The position numbers and the translations under genes were made by a program. Below, in pieces: positions 29,201-37,664 of a stretch of DNA of 64,000 nucleotides. The stretch is from Corynebacterium sp. zg-331 (lineage in GTDB: Bacteria; Actinomycetota; Actinomycetes; Mycobacteriales; Mycobacteriaceae): assembly GCF_014267345.1 (NCBI RefSeq), contig NZ_JACMYD010000003.1:62001-126000 (forward strand), in the 5' to 3' direction. How positions within the stretch are numbered: the stretch's first letter is position 1; every line of letters starts with the position of its first letter. Below the pieces are notes generated by a model, which had not been told where the DNA came from, made no database searches, and worked only from the letters and a program-made list of their open reading frames with translations.

Positions 29201-29704
29201 CACGGCCTTGACGAAGAGGGGAAACTCGCGCCCCCTGGCCATCTCCACCAGGGCATCGATGTCCGCGGAGGGTTCCGAATCATCCAAGATAGGCAGGCCC
29301 GCCCGGCGGGCCGCCTCCACCGCGGCGGCCTTATCTCCGGTGAGGTCGAGTACCTCCGGGGACGGACCGATGAAGGTCAGCCCGTTGTCCGCGCACCGGC
29401 GAGCCAGGGTGGCGTTTTCCGAGAGAAATCCGTAGCCGGGGTAGACGGCATCGGCCCCCGTCTTTTTCGCCGCCCGGATGACCTCATCGATGTTCAGATA
29501 GGCCTTGACCGGGGAATCCTCGGCCCCGATGCGCACCGCCTCGGAGGCGAAGGAGCGGTGAAACGAATTACGATCCTCCGCAGGGTACACCGCCACCGTC
29601 TCCGCCCCCACCTCGTAGGCGGCGCGGAAAGCACGGACGGCGATTTCGCCTCGGTTGGCCACGAGAATCTTGGCAAAGGTGGGTAGGTTCGATGGTGCTA
29701 CCAC
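26291..29704 (-). CDS. pyc: Pyruvate carboxylase
   Basis: Anaplerotic enzyme making oxaloacetate from pyruvate, important for amino acid synthesis in corynebacteria. The 1137 residues match the usual length of the single-chain form. Order: biotin carboxylase ([39 protein letters not shown]), carboxyltransferase (TFRDAHQSLLATR; IKDMAGLLRP; HTHDTAGG), and the biotinyl domain with EAMKMEA near the C-terminus. GTG 29704 is chosen: AGGAAGGA lies about 8 bases upstream and homology begins nearby, whereas the longer frame upstream is non-coding in character. Biotin attachment would depend on BirA (15604-16383). Confidence 0.97.
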   Translation of the reverse strand: MVAPSNLPTFAKILVANRGEIAVRAFRAAYEVGAETVAVYPAEDRNSFHRSFASEAVRIGAEDSPVKAYLNIDEVIRAAKKTGADAVYPGYGFLSENATLARRCADNGLTFIGPSPEVLDLTGDKAAAVEAARRAGLPILDDSEPSADIDALVEMARGREFPLFVKAVAGGGGRGMRFVGSPEELPALAVEASRAASAAFGDGRVYLERAVVNPQHIEVQVLGDAEGNVIHLYERDCSLQRRHQKVVEIAPAQHLSPELRERICADAVAFAEHIGYQGAGTVEFLVDDQGKHVFIEMNPRIQVEHTVTEEVTQVDLVKTQLRLAAGATLADLGLSQEAITLHGAALQCRITTEDPANGFRPDTGTITAYRSPGGAGVRLDGAAMLGGEITPNFDSMLVKMTCRGSDFATAVARAQRALAEFTVSGVATNIGFLRALLREEDFQRERISTSFIADHPWLLQAPPADDEPSRILDYLADVTVNKPHGPRPTSLHPPKKLPAVSDEPLQRGSRDELRHLGPRRFAEKLRAQDALAVTDTTFRDAHQSLLATRVRSSALVPAARAVARLTPRLLSVEAWGGATYDVAMRFLHEDPWARLDSLREAMPNVNIQMLLRGRNAVGYMPYPDSVCRSFVREAASSGVDIFRIFDALNDVSQMRLAIDAVLETNTAVAEVAMAYSGDLSNPAENLYTLDYYLRLAEQIVDSGAHILAIKDMAGLLRPPAAKKLVGALRKEFDLPVHVHTHDTAGGQLATYLAAVEAGADAVDGASAPMSGTTSQPSLSAIVAAFAHTDRDTGLSLEAVGNMEPYWEAVRALYAPFESGIPGPTGRVYHHEIPGGQLSNLRTQATALGLGDCFELIEDTYADVSALLGRPTKVTPSSKVVGDLALSLVGAGVTAAEFAADPRAYDIPDSVLAFLRGELGTPPGGWPEELRDKALAGRAPGRGQRTEIPAEQQERLESQDRLERRAALDALMFPTPAAELAEHRRRFGDVSELGDREFFYGLVEGEEVSISLPGSARNMLVRLDAVGEPDDKGLRSVVATVNGQVRPMRVRDRSVESVTASAEKADPSAPGQVAAPFSGVVTVNVAQGDEVSAGDPVAVIEAMKMEATISATIDGVVSRVVLSQPAKVEGGDLIVEIG

Positions 29705-29823
29705 GGTGGTATTCCTTCCTCGCGGAATGTGAGTGGTGCTACGAGACTCACAGCAGTGTAACTCACCACCATAGCCACCCCGTGTCCAGCGTGGGTCGCC
29801 GTGGCGATCCACGGGGCGGGTGA

Positions 29824-31233
29824 TTAGCCGAGGTCGTCGTGGGAAACCAGGCGGCGCGCCGCCTCCGTGATGGAACCAGACAACGAGGGATACACGGCAA
29901 AGGAATCCGCCAGGGAATTGACCGTGAGGCTGTTGTTCACCGCCACGGAAATGGGCAGGATCAGCTCGGAGGCGGTAGGGGCCACGATCGCGCCGCCGAT
30001 GATGATGCCGGAATGCTCGCGACAAAAGAGCTTGACAAAACCGTGACGCAGCGAGCGCATCTTGGCCCGCGGATTGGTTTGCAGGGGCAGCGTGATGCTG
30101 CGCGCGCGGACCTCACCGGATTCGATCTGGTGCTGAGTCACCCCCACCGAGGCGATCTCCGGGCGGGTAAACACGGCCGTGGCCACCGTCTTGAGGCGCA
30201 GCGGGGACACCCCCTCCCCCAGGGCGTGATACATGGCGATGCGCCCCTGCATGGCGGCCACCGAGGCCAAGGGGAAAAGATCGGTGCAGTCGCCCGCGGC
30301 ATACACGCCCGCCACGTTGGTGCGCGAGACCCGATCCACGTGAATGTGGCCGGAGGGGGTGACCTCCACGCCCACCCCCTCCAGGCCCAAGTCCTTAGTG
30401 CTGGGCACCGAGCCCACCGTCATCAGGGCGTGGGAGCCCTCGATCTCACGGCCGTCGGCGGTGCGCACCACCACGCCAGAGCCGGTATTGACCACCTCGT
30501 CCACGCGCGCGTGCTTGACCAGCTTCACGCCCCGCTCGGCCAGCACGGTCTCCAGCACGTCGGCGGCATCGGCGTCGTCGTGCGGCAGGATGCGGTCGCG
30601 GGAGGCCACCATCGTCACCTGGACGCCGAGTTCGGCAAAGGCGGAGACGAACTCCGCGCCGGTCACACCGGAGCCCACCACGATCAGGTGCTCGGGCAAT
30701 GCCTCCAGGTCGTAGATCTGCTGCCAGGTAAAGATGCGCTCCCCATCCGGGCGGGCCCCGGGTAACACGCGCGGGCGCGCGCCCGTGGCCAGCAAAACGA
30801 GGTCGCACTCCAGGATTTCCTCGGCGCCGTCGGCGCTGTGCGTGACCTTGATGTAATGAGTGGTCTGCTTGGGCTTGTAATCGTCAAAGCGTGCGGTGCC
30901 GTCGATCACCCGCACGCCGATGCGGCCGAGCTGGGCGCGAATATCCCCGGATTGATCGGCCGCCAGGGAGCGCACGCGCTTGTTCAGCGCGTCCACATCG
31001 AGCAGCGCCTCCGTGACGTCCTTGCCCAGGCCCATCGCATCGGCGCGGCGCAGATCCGTCTTAATGTTGGCGCCGGCAATGAAGGATTTGGAGGGCACGC
31101 AGTCGTGGATCACCGCCGAGCCACCAGGCCCGTCGCCTTCCACCAGCGTGATCTCCGCGCCGTACTTCGCTCCCGCCAGGGCGGCCTCGTAGCCCGCCGG
31201 GCCGCCGCCGATGATCACGATGCGTTTGGACAA
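29824..31233 (-). CDS. lpdA: NAD(P)H-quinone dehydrogenase of the LpdA type (flavoprotein disulfide reductase-like)
   Basis: A 469-residue two-dinucleotide-binding flavoprotein: FAD motif GGGPAGYEAA at about 9-18, NAD(P) motif VGSGVTGAEF at about 185, and a second FAD motif GVYAAGDCTDLFP. The redox-active disulfide is missing: the position reads GGSAVIHDCVPSK, with only one Cys of the CxxxxC pair. The usual C-terminal His-Glu is replaced by YPSLSGSITEAARR. This pattern is that of M. tuberculosis LpdA (Rv3303c), a NAD(P)H:quinone reductase, not of lipoamide dehydrogenase. It lies 119 bp upstream of pyc on the same strand. Confidence 0.88.
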   Translation of the reverse strand: MSKRIVIIGGGPAGYEAALAGAKYGAEITLVEGDGPGGSAVIHDCVPSKSFIAGANIKTDLRRADAMGLGKDVTEALLDVDALNKRVRSLAADQSGDIRAQLGRIGVRVIDGTARFDDYKPKQTTHYIKVTHSADGAEEILECDLVLLATGARPRVLPGARPDGERIFTWQQIYDLEALPEHLIVVGSGVTGAEFVSAFAELGVQVTMVASRDRILPHDDADAADVLETVLAERGVKLVKHARVDEVVNTGSGVVVRTADGREIEGSHALMTVGSVPSTKDLGLEGVGVEVTPSGHIHVDRVSRTNVAGVYAAGDCTDLFPLASVAAMQGRIAMYHALGEGVSPLRLKTVATAVFTRPEIASVGVTQHQIESGEVRARSITLPLQTNPRAKMRSLRHGFVKLFCREHSGIIIGGAIVAPTASELILPISVAVNNSLTVNSLADSFAVYPSLSGSITEAARRLVSHDDLG

Positions 31234-31332
31234 AGGGAACCTCCAAAGTACTCGGGTATTTCACAGGTGCAGTGCGCCTGCAAGTCTAACCCACGGGGGT
31301 ACCCGCGAGCCCGGGCGCCGGGCCGCCGACGC

Positions 31333-32529
31333 TTATCGCCGCCCCGCCCGTTCTCGCGCGTGCTGCTCGACCACAGACGCAAACAAGCGCACCCCCATAT
31401 CCAGCGCGCGCTCGTCCACCCGCAGATCTCCCTGATGCAAATCCTGAGGTTCGCCCTGACCCGACCAGCATCCCAGGCGCGCCATCGATCCCGGCACCTC
31501 CTGGAGATACCAGGAAAAATCTTCGCCACCCGAGGATTGCGGGGCCTCCACCACCGGGTCCTTCCCCAGAGCCTTGGCCCCCTCCGCCAGGATCGCCGTG
31601 GCGGCGGCATCGTTCAACACTGGGGGCACGCCGCGCAGGTAGTCCAGGCGATGCGTGCAGCCGGTGGGGGCCAGCACCTGGGCCACCAGCTCCTTGACAA
31701 GGGTCTCCGCCCCATGCCATACACCCATGTCCGCCGTGCGCAGCGTGCCGCTGATCCGCCCGGACTGCGGTATCGCGTTGGCCGCGTCCCCGGCGGCGAT
31801 GGAGCCGAAGACCAAGACGGTCCCGGTGCGCGGATCTACCCGGCGGGAGAGCAGACCGGGCAGATCCGTGGCAAGCTTGCCCAGGGCATAGACCACATCG
31901 GCGGAAAGGTGCGGGCGCGAGCTATGCCCGCCCGGCCCGGAGACGTCGATGGTCAACAAATCCGTGGCAGAGGTAATCGCCCCATTGCGCAGCCCCACCT
32001 TGCCCACCGGGAGCTTGGGTTCCACGTGCAGGGCATAGATGGAACCCACCCCCTCCAGCGCGCCCGCCTCGATCACTTCGGAGGCCCCGCCGGAGAGAAC
32101 CTCCTCGGCGGGTTGAAAGATCACGCGTACCGGCGGGATATGCCCCTCCTCGGCGGAAAAGTCGGCCAGCGCACAGGCCAGGGCCAGGGCGATGGTGGTG
32201 TGCACGTCGTGGCCGCAGGCGTGGGAGATGCCGGGGCGGGTGGAGGAAAAGGGCAGGTTAGTAGCCTCCGCCACGTGGAGGGCGTCGATGTCCGCCCGGA
32301 ACGCCAGGCGGGGGCACTGGGGATCCTCGAGGCCGATGTCCACGGTCAGGCCGGTGCCCGGCAAAAGACGGGGGTGCAGGCCGTGATCGCGCAACACCTC
32401 CGCAAGGAAAGCCGTGGTGGCGTGCTCCTGGTGGGCGACCTCGGGGTGGGAATGCAGGTGGCGACGCCATCCCACCGCCTCGCTGCGGTGAGCGGCCAGC
32501 CATGTATTCACGTGATCCGCAATGCGCAC
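31333..32529 (-). CDS. M20 family amidohydrolase
   Basis: A metallopeptidase-fold amidohydrolase (AmiA/HipO-like, 398 residues) that probably deacylates an N-acyl or aminobenzoyl-type substrate. The catalytic and metal residues are visible: CGHDVHT (metal Cys/His) and FQPAEE (catalytic Glu). SGPGGHSSRPH is in the dimerisation domain and GGEDFSWYL carries a further metal ligand. GTG 32529 is selected because GGAG lies six bases upstream; a TTG at 32562 is less likely. It corresponds to Rv3305c/Rv3306c in the neighbourhood of lpdA. Substrate unknown. Confidence 0.87.
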   Translation of the reverse strand: MRIADHVNTWLAAHRSEAVGWRRHLHSHPEVAHQEHATTAFLAEVLRDHGLHPRLLPGTGLTVDIGLEDPQCPRLAFRADIDALHVAEATNLPFSSTRPGISHACGHDVHTTIALALACALADFSAEEGHIPPVRVIFQPAEEVLSGGASEVIEAGALEGVGSIYALHVEPKLPVGKVGLRNGAITSATDLLTIDVSGPGGHSSRPHLSADVVYALGKLATDLPGLLSRRVDPRTGTVLVFGSIAAGDAANAIPQSGRISGTLRTADMGVWHGAETLVKELVAQVLAPTGCTHRLDYLRGVPPVLNDAAATAILAEGAKALGKDPVVEAPQSSGGEDFSWYLQEVPGSMARLGCWSGQGEPQDLHQGDLRVDERALDMGVRLFASVVEQHARERAGRR

Positions 32530-32625
32530 GGGTATCTCCAGCCTCCTGACGATCCGCGACAAAAATGCCTGTCCGTCATAGTAGCCCCCGGCGCGGGAAC
32601 CCGACTCTTTGTCCCCGGTGGAGAC

Positions 32626-33021
32626 CTACGCCCTGCCTGGCTCCCACCACCGCGACCTCACCAGCGCTCGGGGTTGAAAGGCCACCGTGTCCTCCTCGGC
32701 GACGGGCCATTCGAAGCTGATCTCGATTCCCTGCCGCGGATGGCAGATGACGTCCACGGCGTGTTCCACGCCGGGCAGGAGTACGGCGGGCGGCACTTGC
32801 AGGGCGCGGGCTAATTTGTACACGGTGGACAGTACCGGATCGGAGGACTTGGCGCTGGTGTTCTCATTGCGCTCCAGGTTGCTCACCTGGTTGCGGCTTA
32901 TCCCCGCGAGATCAGACAAATCCTGCTGACTGAGTCCGCGCATGATCCGCAACTCCTTGAGATTGCAGGCCAGGGCGTGGCCGTAACTCGCCCACTGAAC
33001 CCAGTTCTGATCGCTACTCAT
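32626..33021 (-). CDS. XRE-family transcriptional regulator
   Basis: A 131-residue protein with a helix-turn-helix at about 25-85 (LKELRIMRGLSQQDLSDLAGISRNQVSNLERN), followed by a ~50-residue C-terminal part (ISFEWPVAEEDTVAFQPRALV) of unknown role. ATG 33021 (MSSDQNW) is chosen over an upstream in-frame codon at 33039. It lies between upp and the amidohydrolase on the same strand. Its regulon cannot be inferred from the window. Confidence 0.85.
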   Translation of the reverse strand: MSSDQNWVQWASYGHALACNLKELRIMRGLSQQDLSDLAGISRNQVSNLERNENTSAKSSDPVLSTVYKLARALQVPPAVLLPGVEHAVDVICHPRQGIEISFEWPVAEEDTVAFQPRALVRSRWWEPGRA

Positions 33022-33176
33022 AGCGACTACCCTGCCCACTACATCGGGAATAGTCCGCCAACTACAGTGTGCAATCTCCCTTTTACCTCACCACCGCGCA
33101 CCGGAACCAGCCGCTCGGACACAGGCGCCTTCGCCAATCTCCGCTCTCGCACGCGCCGACGGCGCCCGGCCCACAC

Positions 33177-33812
33177 TCAGAATTCGATATTGCGCGGCCC
33201 ATAGAGGCGATCGCCCGCATCCCCCAGGCCGGGCACGATGTAGGCATCCTCGTTCAGGCCCGGGTCGATCGTCGCCGTGACCAATCGCACCGGCAGCCCC
33301 GAATCGGCGAGGGCATCCACCCCCGCCTGGGAAGAAACCATGCATATTGCCGTGATATCCGTAGCACCACGCTGCGTGAGCAGGCGCAGGGCATGCAGCA
33401 GCGAGCCGCCCGTGGCCAGCATGGGATCGACCACGAAGACCGGCTGGCCGCTGAGATCCCCGGGGAGAGCCTCCAGGTAGGGAACGGGCCGGTGGGTCTG
33501 TTCATCGCGAGCCAGGCCGATGAACCCCACCTGGGCATCAGGGATCATCGACAACGCCGGATCGATCATGCCCAGTCCCGCGCGGATCACCGGGACGATG
33601 ATCGGCGGCTTTTCCAGCCGGGTACCGCGCGCGATGGCCACCGGGGTTTCGATATCGCAGTGCTCCACCGGTAGATGCCGGGAGGCCTCGTAGATGAGCA
33701 TGGCCCCCAGATCCACCAGGGCCGCGCGGAAGACCGCGTTATCGCTGCGTCGATCGCGCATGATGGTTAGGCGGGAGGCGGCAAGCGGGTGATCGATCAC
33801 GGTAATATCCAT
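33177..33812 (-). CDS. upp: Uracil phosphoribosyltransferase
   Basis: Salvages uracil to UMP using PRPP. 211 residues, the length usual for Corynebacterium Upp. Motifs: [12 protein letters not shown], the PRPP loop [17 protein letters not shown], and the uracil-binding [12 protein letters not shown] near the C-terminus. ATG 33812 (MDITVID) is chosen; ATG 33821 gives three more residues. It is divergent from the small EspC-like gene, with about 80 bp between starts. Confidence 0.96.
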   Translation of the reverse strand: MDITVIDHPLAASRLTIMRDRRSDNAVFRAALVDLGAMLIYEASRHLPVEHCDIETPVAIARGTRLEKPPIIVPVIRAGLGMIDPALSMIPDAQVGFIGLARDEQTHRPVPYLEALPGDLSGQPVFVVDPMLATGGSLLHALRLLTQRGATDITAICMVSSQAGVDALADSGLPVRLVTATIDPGLNEDAYIVPGLGDAGDRLYGPRNIEF

Positions 33813-33890
33813 GAACCCCATCCTAAGCGGCTGAGCCGTGACTTCCCCGGTGCGGGAACCGGAAGGTCGGTGCGCGCAGTCCAAGAACAC

Positions 33891-34184
33891 ATGACCGATC
33901 TTCACCTTGACTGCTCCCATGCCCGCCTCCTGGCCGCGGATTTGGCCCGGGCCTGTGCCCCCAGCCCACGGCCTCCCCTGCCGCAACCAGACGACTCCCC
34001 GGCCACCGAGGCCTTTCATCAGCGCCTACGGCTCAGCGTAGCCGCGCTCCACGAGCGTCACGACAGCCTTGTTTCCCTGGGTCAACGCCTCGCGGAGGAT
34101 TCCTTGCACACCGTGGCCTGCATCGAACAGACCGATTCCCGCCTCGCCGCACACCTTGACCACCCGGACGCGCCCCGGCCATGA
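33891..34184 (+). CDS. Small helical protein, possible EspC/ESX-associated type
   Basis: A 97-residue protein without signal peptide or membrane segment. It is mostly predicted helix, rich in Ala, Leu and His, with a Pro-rich break at about 27-39. The end (ADSxxYxxTD-like [21 protein letters not shown]) resembles the C-terminal pattern of ESX-secreted EspC-like proteins, which are similar in size. It overlaps the NlpC/P60 gene by 4 bp (ATGA), so the two are coupled. ATG 33891 is chosen. The family assignment is tentative. Confidence 0.6.
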   Translation: MTDLHLDCSHARLLAADLARACAPSPRPPLPQPDDSPATEAFHQRLRLSVAALHERHDSLVSLGQRLAEDSLHTVACIEQTDSRLAAHLDHPDAPRP

Positions 34185-35077
34185 TGTCCCTGCATTCCTA
34201 CCTCCTGGCCCTCGCCCGCCTCGCCCCCGTTCCCATCGCTGCGCCACCGCTGCGCGAAGTCCCCGACGTCCGAGCCGCAGACCGCCTGGGGCGATACTTC
34301 CGCCCCGATCCCCTCCCCCTGGTCGATCACGCGGCACGGCTCGCGGAGGATCGCACGCGGGTTCTCGCCGTCACCGACACCGCCAATGGCCTGATTCACG
34401 CGGCACGGCGGGACATGGAACGCATCGCCCTCGACCTCCTGGGGCGCTTCCGCCAGGCCGCCGCCCACACCGCAGCGCAGGGGGCCACCGGCCCCCTCGC
34501 CTGGCCCGCGCTCCAGGCCCATCTCCGCCTGTGGGGGGAGCAGGCCCTGGCGCAAGCGCAGCACCGCAGCGCACAGCTGGAATCGGAGTTGGACCAAGCG
34601 GCCGTACACCTGCCCGAACACCGAGACGAGGTACCCGCCCGTGCTCCGCTGTCCACCGGGCCGGATTCCGGGGATGGCGAGGAGCACAAGCCGGAGGCAG
34701 AGGAACACCGCCACGATACCGAGCCGGGCGACCCACAGGCGGGAGCCCGGGCGGTGGCGGCCGCCCGCAGCGCCCTGGGCAGCCCCTATGCCTGGGGCGG
34801 CACCAGTCCACAGGGCTTCGATTGCTCCGGGCTCACCCAGTGGGCCTGGCGGCAGGCCGGCGTGGAACTGCCCCGCCTGGCCCAGGATCAGGCGGTGGGC
34901 AGGCCGGTCTCGCCGGAGGAATTGCAGCCCGGTGACCTCGCGGTGTGGGACGGACACGTGGCCATGTACTCGGGCAACGGCATGCTCATCGAGGCCGGCG
35001 ATCCGGTACAGGAAAACCCGGTGCGCACCTCAAACATGGGCATGACCTTTAAGGGGTTCTACCGTCCCACCGGCTAG
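34181..35077 (+). CDS. NlpC/P60 domain protein without a signal peptide
   Basis: A putative peptidoglycan endopeptidase of 298 residues. The N-terminal 140 residues are helical and Ala/Leu-rich, followed by an acidic/His linker (about 150-185) and the NlpC/P60 domain at about 190-298. Catalytic Cys215 is in FDCSGLT and His259 in DGHVAMY. No Sec or Tat signal is visible, unusual for a wall hydrolase. With the helical N-terminus and the coupled small EspC-like gene, a type VII-like export route is an inference. ATG 34181 overlaps the upstream stop; ATG 34184 is also possible. Confidence 0.85.
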   Translation: MMSLHSYLLALARLAPVPIAAPPLREVPDVRAADRLGRYFRPDPLPLVDHAARLAEDRTRVLAVTDTANGLIHAARRDMERIALDLLGRFRQAAAHTAAQGATGPLAWPALQAHLRLWGEQALAQAQHRSAQLESELDQAAVHLPEHRDEVPARAPLSTGPDSGDGEEHKPEAEEHRHDTEPGDPQAGARAVAAARSALGSPYAWGGTSPQGFDCSGLTQWAWRQAGVELPRLAQDQAVGRPVSPEELQPGDLAVWDGHVAMYSGNGMLIEAGDPVQENPVRTSNMGMTFKGFYRPTG

Positions 35078-35099
35078 ACACTCGGGTAGAATCCCCGCC

Positions 35100-36329
35100 A
35101 TGAGCATGAGAGCCATCCTCCCCGTGAAGCTGTCCCTCACCGAGGGCGATTATTACACCTTGTGGGCCCCCGAATGGCGCGAGCACGGCGCTAAGTGGCA
35201 GGGCTTCCTCGGCGCCGGGGAGAAGCTCTATTTCTTCGAGTCCGCCGCCGCCATGCTGGCGTTCTTAGACTCGGGCGAACAACACGACCTGCGCGATCAC
35301 CCGCGCTGGCAGGACTTTGCCGCACGACCGGAGGATCGCGTGGAGCCCGCCGAGCGCGAGCACTTTGACATCATCGGCCTGCCCGCCGTTTTGGCTGAGC
35401 GCCCCTCCTACGATCACGTTGCCTGCGTGGCCGCCACGATCCGCATGGCGCGCGCCCTCGCCGAGGTCGGTAGCGCGCAGGCGGCGCTGAGTTTCTTTGC
35501 CTCCCATTCCATCCTGAACAACCTCGAGCGCGGCATCGATCACTATCGCGGCGAGCACGGCGAGCAGGAGTGGTCCGGCGTGGGGCGCGTGGTTCTCCAC
35601 AACTGGCAGCAGGTGGTGGCCGATCTCGATGGCATCTTTGAGGTGGTGCGCCCGGAAAAGACCGAAGTAGACAGCGCCGAGGAGCGCCTGGCGGCAGCGA
35701 TCACCGCCGCCGAGGAGCGCCGCCGCCAGGAAGAGGAACAAGCCCGGGAGGCCGCGGAGGCCGCCGACCCCTACGACTCCACCGTGTGGGCCGCCGCCGG
35801 CATTGACCCGATCAAGGTGTCCATCGACGGCAGCACCCTTTACACGCTACGCACGTACGTGCGCGGCACCCCGGTGTTCCTGGGGCGCTACGGGGAGATC
35901 TTTACCTTTAATAACCGCAAGGCGTTGGTGCGCTGGCTGCTCTCCCACGACGCCCACGACCTTGCCGCGTTGTCTACCTGGGAGGACGTTCTCTCCGCCG
36001 CCAATGCCGGGGAGCTGGAGGTCACCGTGCACGCGGATAACGTGTACTCCTTCAACGGCATGGAACAGGCCATCGCCAAGAGCGTGGACGCCGTGGATAC
36101 CGCCCAGATGGCCCGCTGCTACGAGCTGCTGGCCGACGCCGCCGACTGGGCCGACGACGACTCCCTCAACTCCTTCTTCCTGGCCCACCCGCGCATGCAG
36201 GACTACATCTCCTACATGCTCGGCTCCGCCGAGACCGCCGGCTACGTGCCCTCCGCCCCCTTCACCCAGCACTCCAACGACTGGAAGGAGATGGAGCGCA
36301 TGCTGGTCACGCGCTTCTCTCGGTCGTAG
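35100..36329 (+). CDS. Conserved hypothetical protein with an internal duplication
   Basis: A 409-residue soluble acidic protein I do not recognise. It appears to contain two related modules: one at about 8-80 (KLSLTEGDYYTLWAP, WQGFLG, FFESAAAMLAFLDS, HDLRDHPRWQDF) and one at about 240-305 (KVSIDGSTLYTLRTY, VFLGRYGEIFTFNN, HDLAALSTWEDV). They are separated by a helical Glu/Arg-rich coiled-coil-like stretch (EERRRQEEEQAREAAEAA, about 202-222). No signal peptide. It begins 22 bp after the NlpC gene on the same strand. Function unknown. Confidence 0.8.
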   Translation: MSMRAILPVKLSLTEGDYYTLWAPEWREHGAKWQGFLGAGEKLYFFESAAAMLAFLDSGEQHDLRDHPRWQDFAARPEDRVEPAEREHFDIIGLPAVLAERPSYDHVACVAATIRMARALAEVGSAQAALSFFASHSILNNLERGIDHYRGEHGEQEWSGVGRVVLHNWQQVVADLDGIFEVVRPEKTEVDSAEERLAAAITAAEERRRQEEEQAREAAEAADPYDSTVWAAAGIDPIKVSIDGSTLYTLRTYVRGTPVFLGRYGEIFTFNNRKALVRWLLSHDAHDLAALSTWEDVLSAANAGELEVTVHADNVYSFNGMEQAIAKSVDAVDTAQMARCYELLADAADWADDDSLNSFFLAHPRMQDYISYMLGSAETAGYVPSAPFTQHSNDWKEMERMLVTRFSRS

Positions 36330-36389
36330 GGCACCCCACGCCGTGGCTATGCCCGAAACCACGATGCGGGCCGTCTAACATAGACCCCG

Positions 36390-37664
36390 ATGCTACCTCT
36401 TAGCTCTCATCGCACCCTCGCCGCCGCCTGCGTGCTGCTGCCGCTGCACTGCGGTGCGCTTAGCCCCGCCTCGGTGCAGGCCGCCACGCTACCGATCCCG
36501 GCGGCCCCCGGGATCGCGGCCCCGGGGGATCCCGCCACGGACGGCACCCCCGCCCGCACGGAGGCCCCGGATACCACGAGCTGCCCGCACGCGCTGCACC
36601 CCGGCGATCCCGTGACCACCTCGGAGGCCCTGGCTCCCGGCCGTGCAGCCCCCACGCCGCCCCCGGTGACCTACCGCGGCTCCTGCGGGATCACCGCCGC
36701 GCCCGGCTACCGGGTTCCCCCGGAGCAGACGGCCAGCGCGTGGATCGTCTTTGACCTCGATTCCGGGGAGGTTGTGGCCCAGAAGGACCCCCACGGGCGC
36801 TACCGCCCGGCCAGCGTCATCAAGGTCCTGCTGTCCCTGGTGGCGCTGCGCGACCTGGATTATCATGCGGTGATCCCCGTCAGCGAGCGCGCCGCGGGCA
36901 TGGAGGGCTCGGCGGTGGGGATCGGCACCACGGGGCGCTATACCACGGAGGACCTCCTGCACGGCCTCCTGCTGGCCTCCGGCAACGACGCCGCCCAGGC
37001 CCTCGCGGAGGCGCTCGGCGGGGAGGCCGTGGCGCTGCGCAAGGTCAACGAGCTGGCCGCCCAGATCGGGGCCACGGATACCCACGTGGGGTCGGTCACC
37101 GGACTCGATACCGCCGGGCAGATGACCTCGGTCACCGACCTCGCCGCGATGTACCGCTACGCATGGCGCAACCCCGCCTTTGCCGCCATCGTGGACACGG
37201 AGTTTTGGAACCTGCCCGGCTACGATGAGCACCCCGGCTACGAGGTGTGGAACGATAACGGCCTCTTCCTCAACGATCCCGACGGCATCGGCGGCAAGAC
37301 CGGCTATACCGACGACGCCAACCACACCTTCGTGGGCGCGATGGACCGAGGCGGCCGCCGCCTGGCCGCCGTGCTCCTGGATACGACTATCGATCGGGGT
37401 CGCCCCTGGGAACAGGCCCAGCGGTTCCTCCACGCCGCCTACGCGGTGCCGCGTGGGGCCGCTATCGGTTCCCTCGACGAGCAGCCCCCTCGGCCCGGCG
37501 CAGCCACCACCGAACCCAGCCCGGCGCCCACCGGCCCGGAGTCCTCGACCGCGGCGCCGTCGAGAAACAACGACGTCCGCCTGGGGCTCATCGTCGCCGG
37601 CGGCGTGCTGCTGGCGGCTACGCTCGGGGTCATTCTGAGCGTGCGGGCTCGCAGGAGACGCTGA
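36390..37664 (+). CDS. D-alanyl-D-alanine carboxypeptidase (S11 family)
   Basis: A penicillin-binding serine D,D-carboxypeptidase that trims peptidoglycan stem peptides. It has 424 residues: signal peptide (about 1-32, ending near SVQA), a Pro-rich spacer with two cysteines (CPHALH...SCGIT), the catalytic domain, and a C-terminal membrane anchor (about 393-416) followed by RARRRR. Active-site motifs are complete: SVIK (Ser142, Lys145), SGN (197-199) and KTG (Lys303). The 3' end overlaps the convergent ABC permease gene by 35 bp. Confidence 0.94.
   Translation: MLPLSSHRTLAAACVLLPLHCGALSPASVQAATLPIPAAPGIAAPGDPATDGTPARTEAPDTTSCPHALHPGDPVTTSEALAPGRAAPTPPPVTYRGSCGITAAPGYRVPPEQTASAWIVFDLDSGEVVAQKDPHGRYRPASVIKVLLSLVALRDLDYHAVIPVSERAAGMEGSAVGIGTTGRYTTEDLLHGLLLASGNDAAQALAEALGGEAVALRKVNELAAQIGATDTHVGSVTGLDTAGQMTSVTDLAAMYRYAWRNPAFAAIVDTEFWNLPGYDEHPGYEVWNDNGLFLNDPDGIGGKTGYTDDANHTFVGAMDRGGRRLAAVLLDTTIDRGRPWEQAQRFLHAAYAVPRGAAIGSLDEQPPRPGAATTEPSPAPTGPESSTAAPSRNNDVRLGLIVAGGVLLAATLGVILSVRARRRR

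Noticed and set aside
26270..29686. A very long plus-strand open frame opposite pyc
   Set aside because: It is the antisense shadow of pyc in GC-rich DNA; its His/Gly/Arg-rich product has no domain and the minus strand encodes the complete pyruvate carboxylase.
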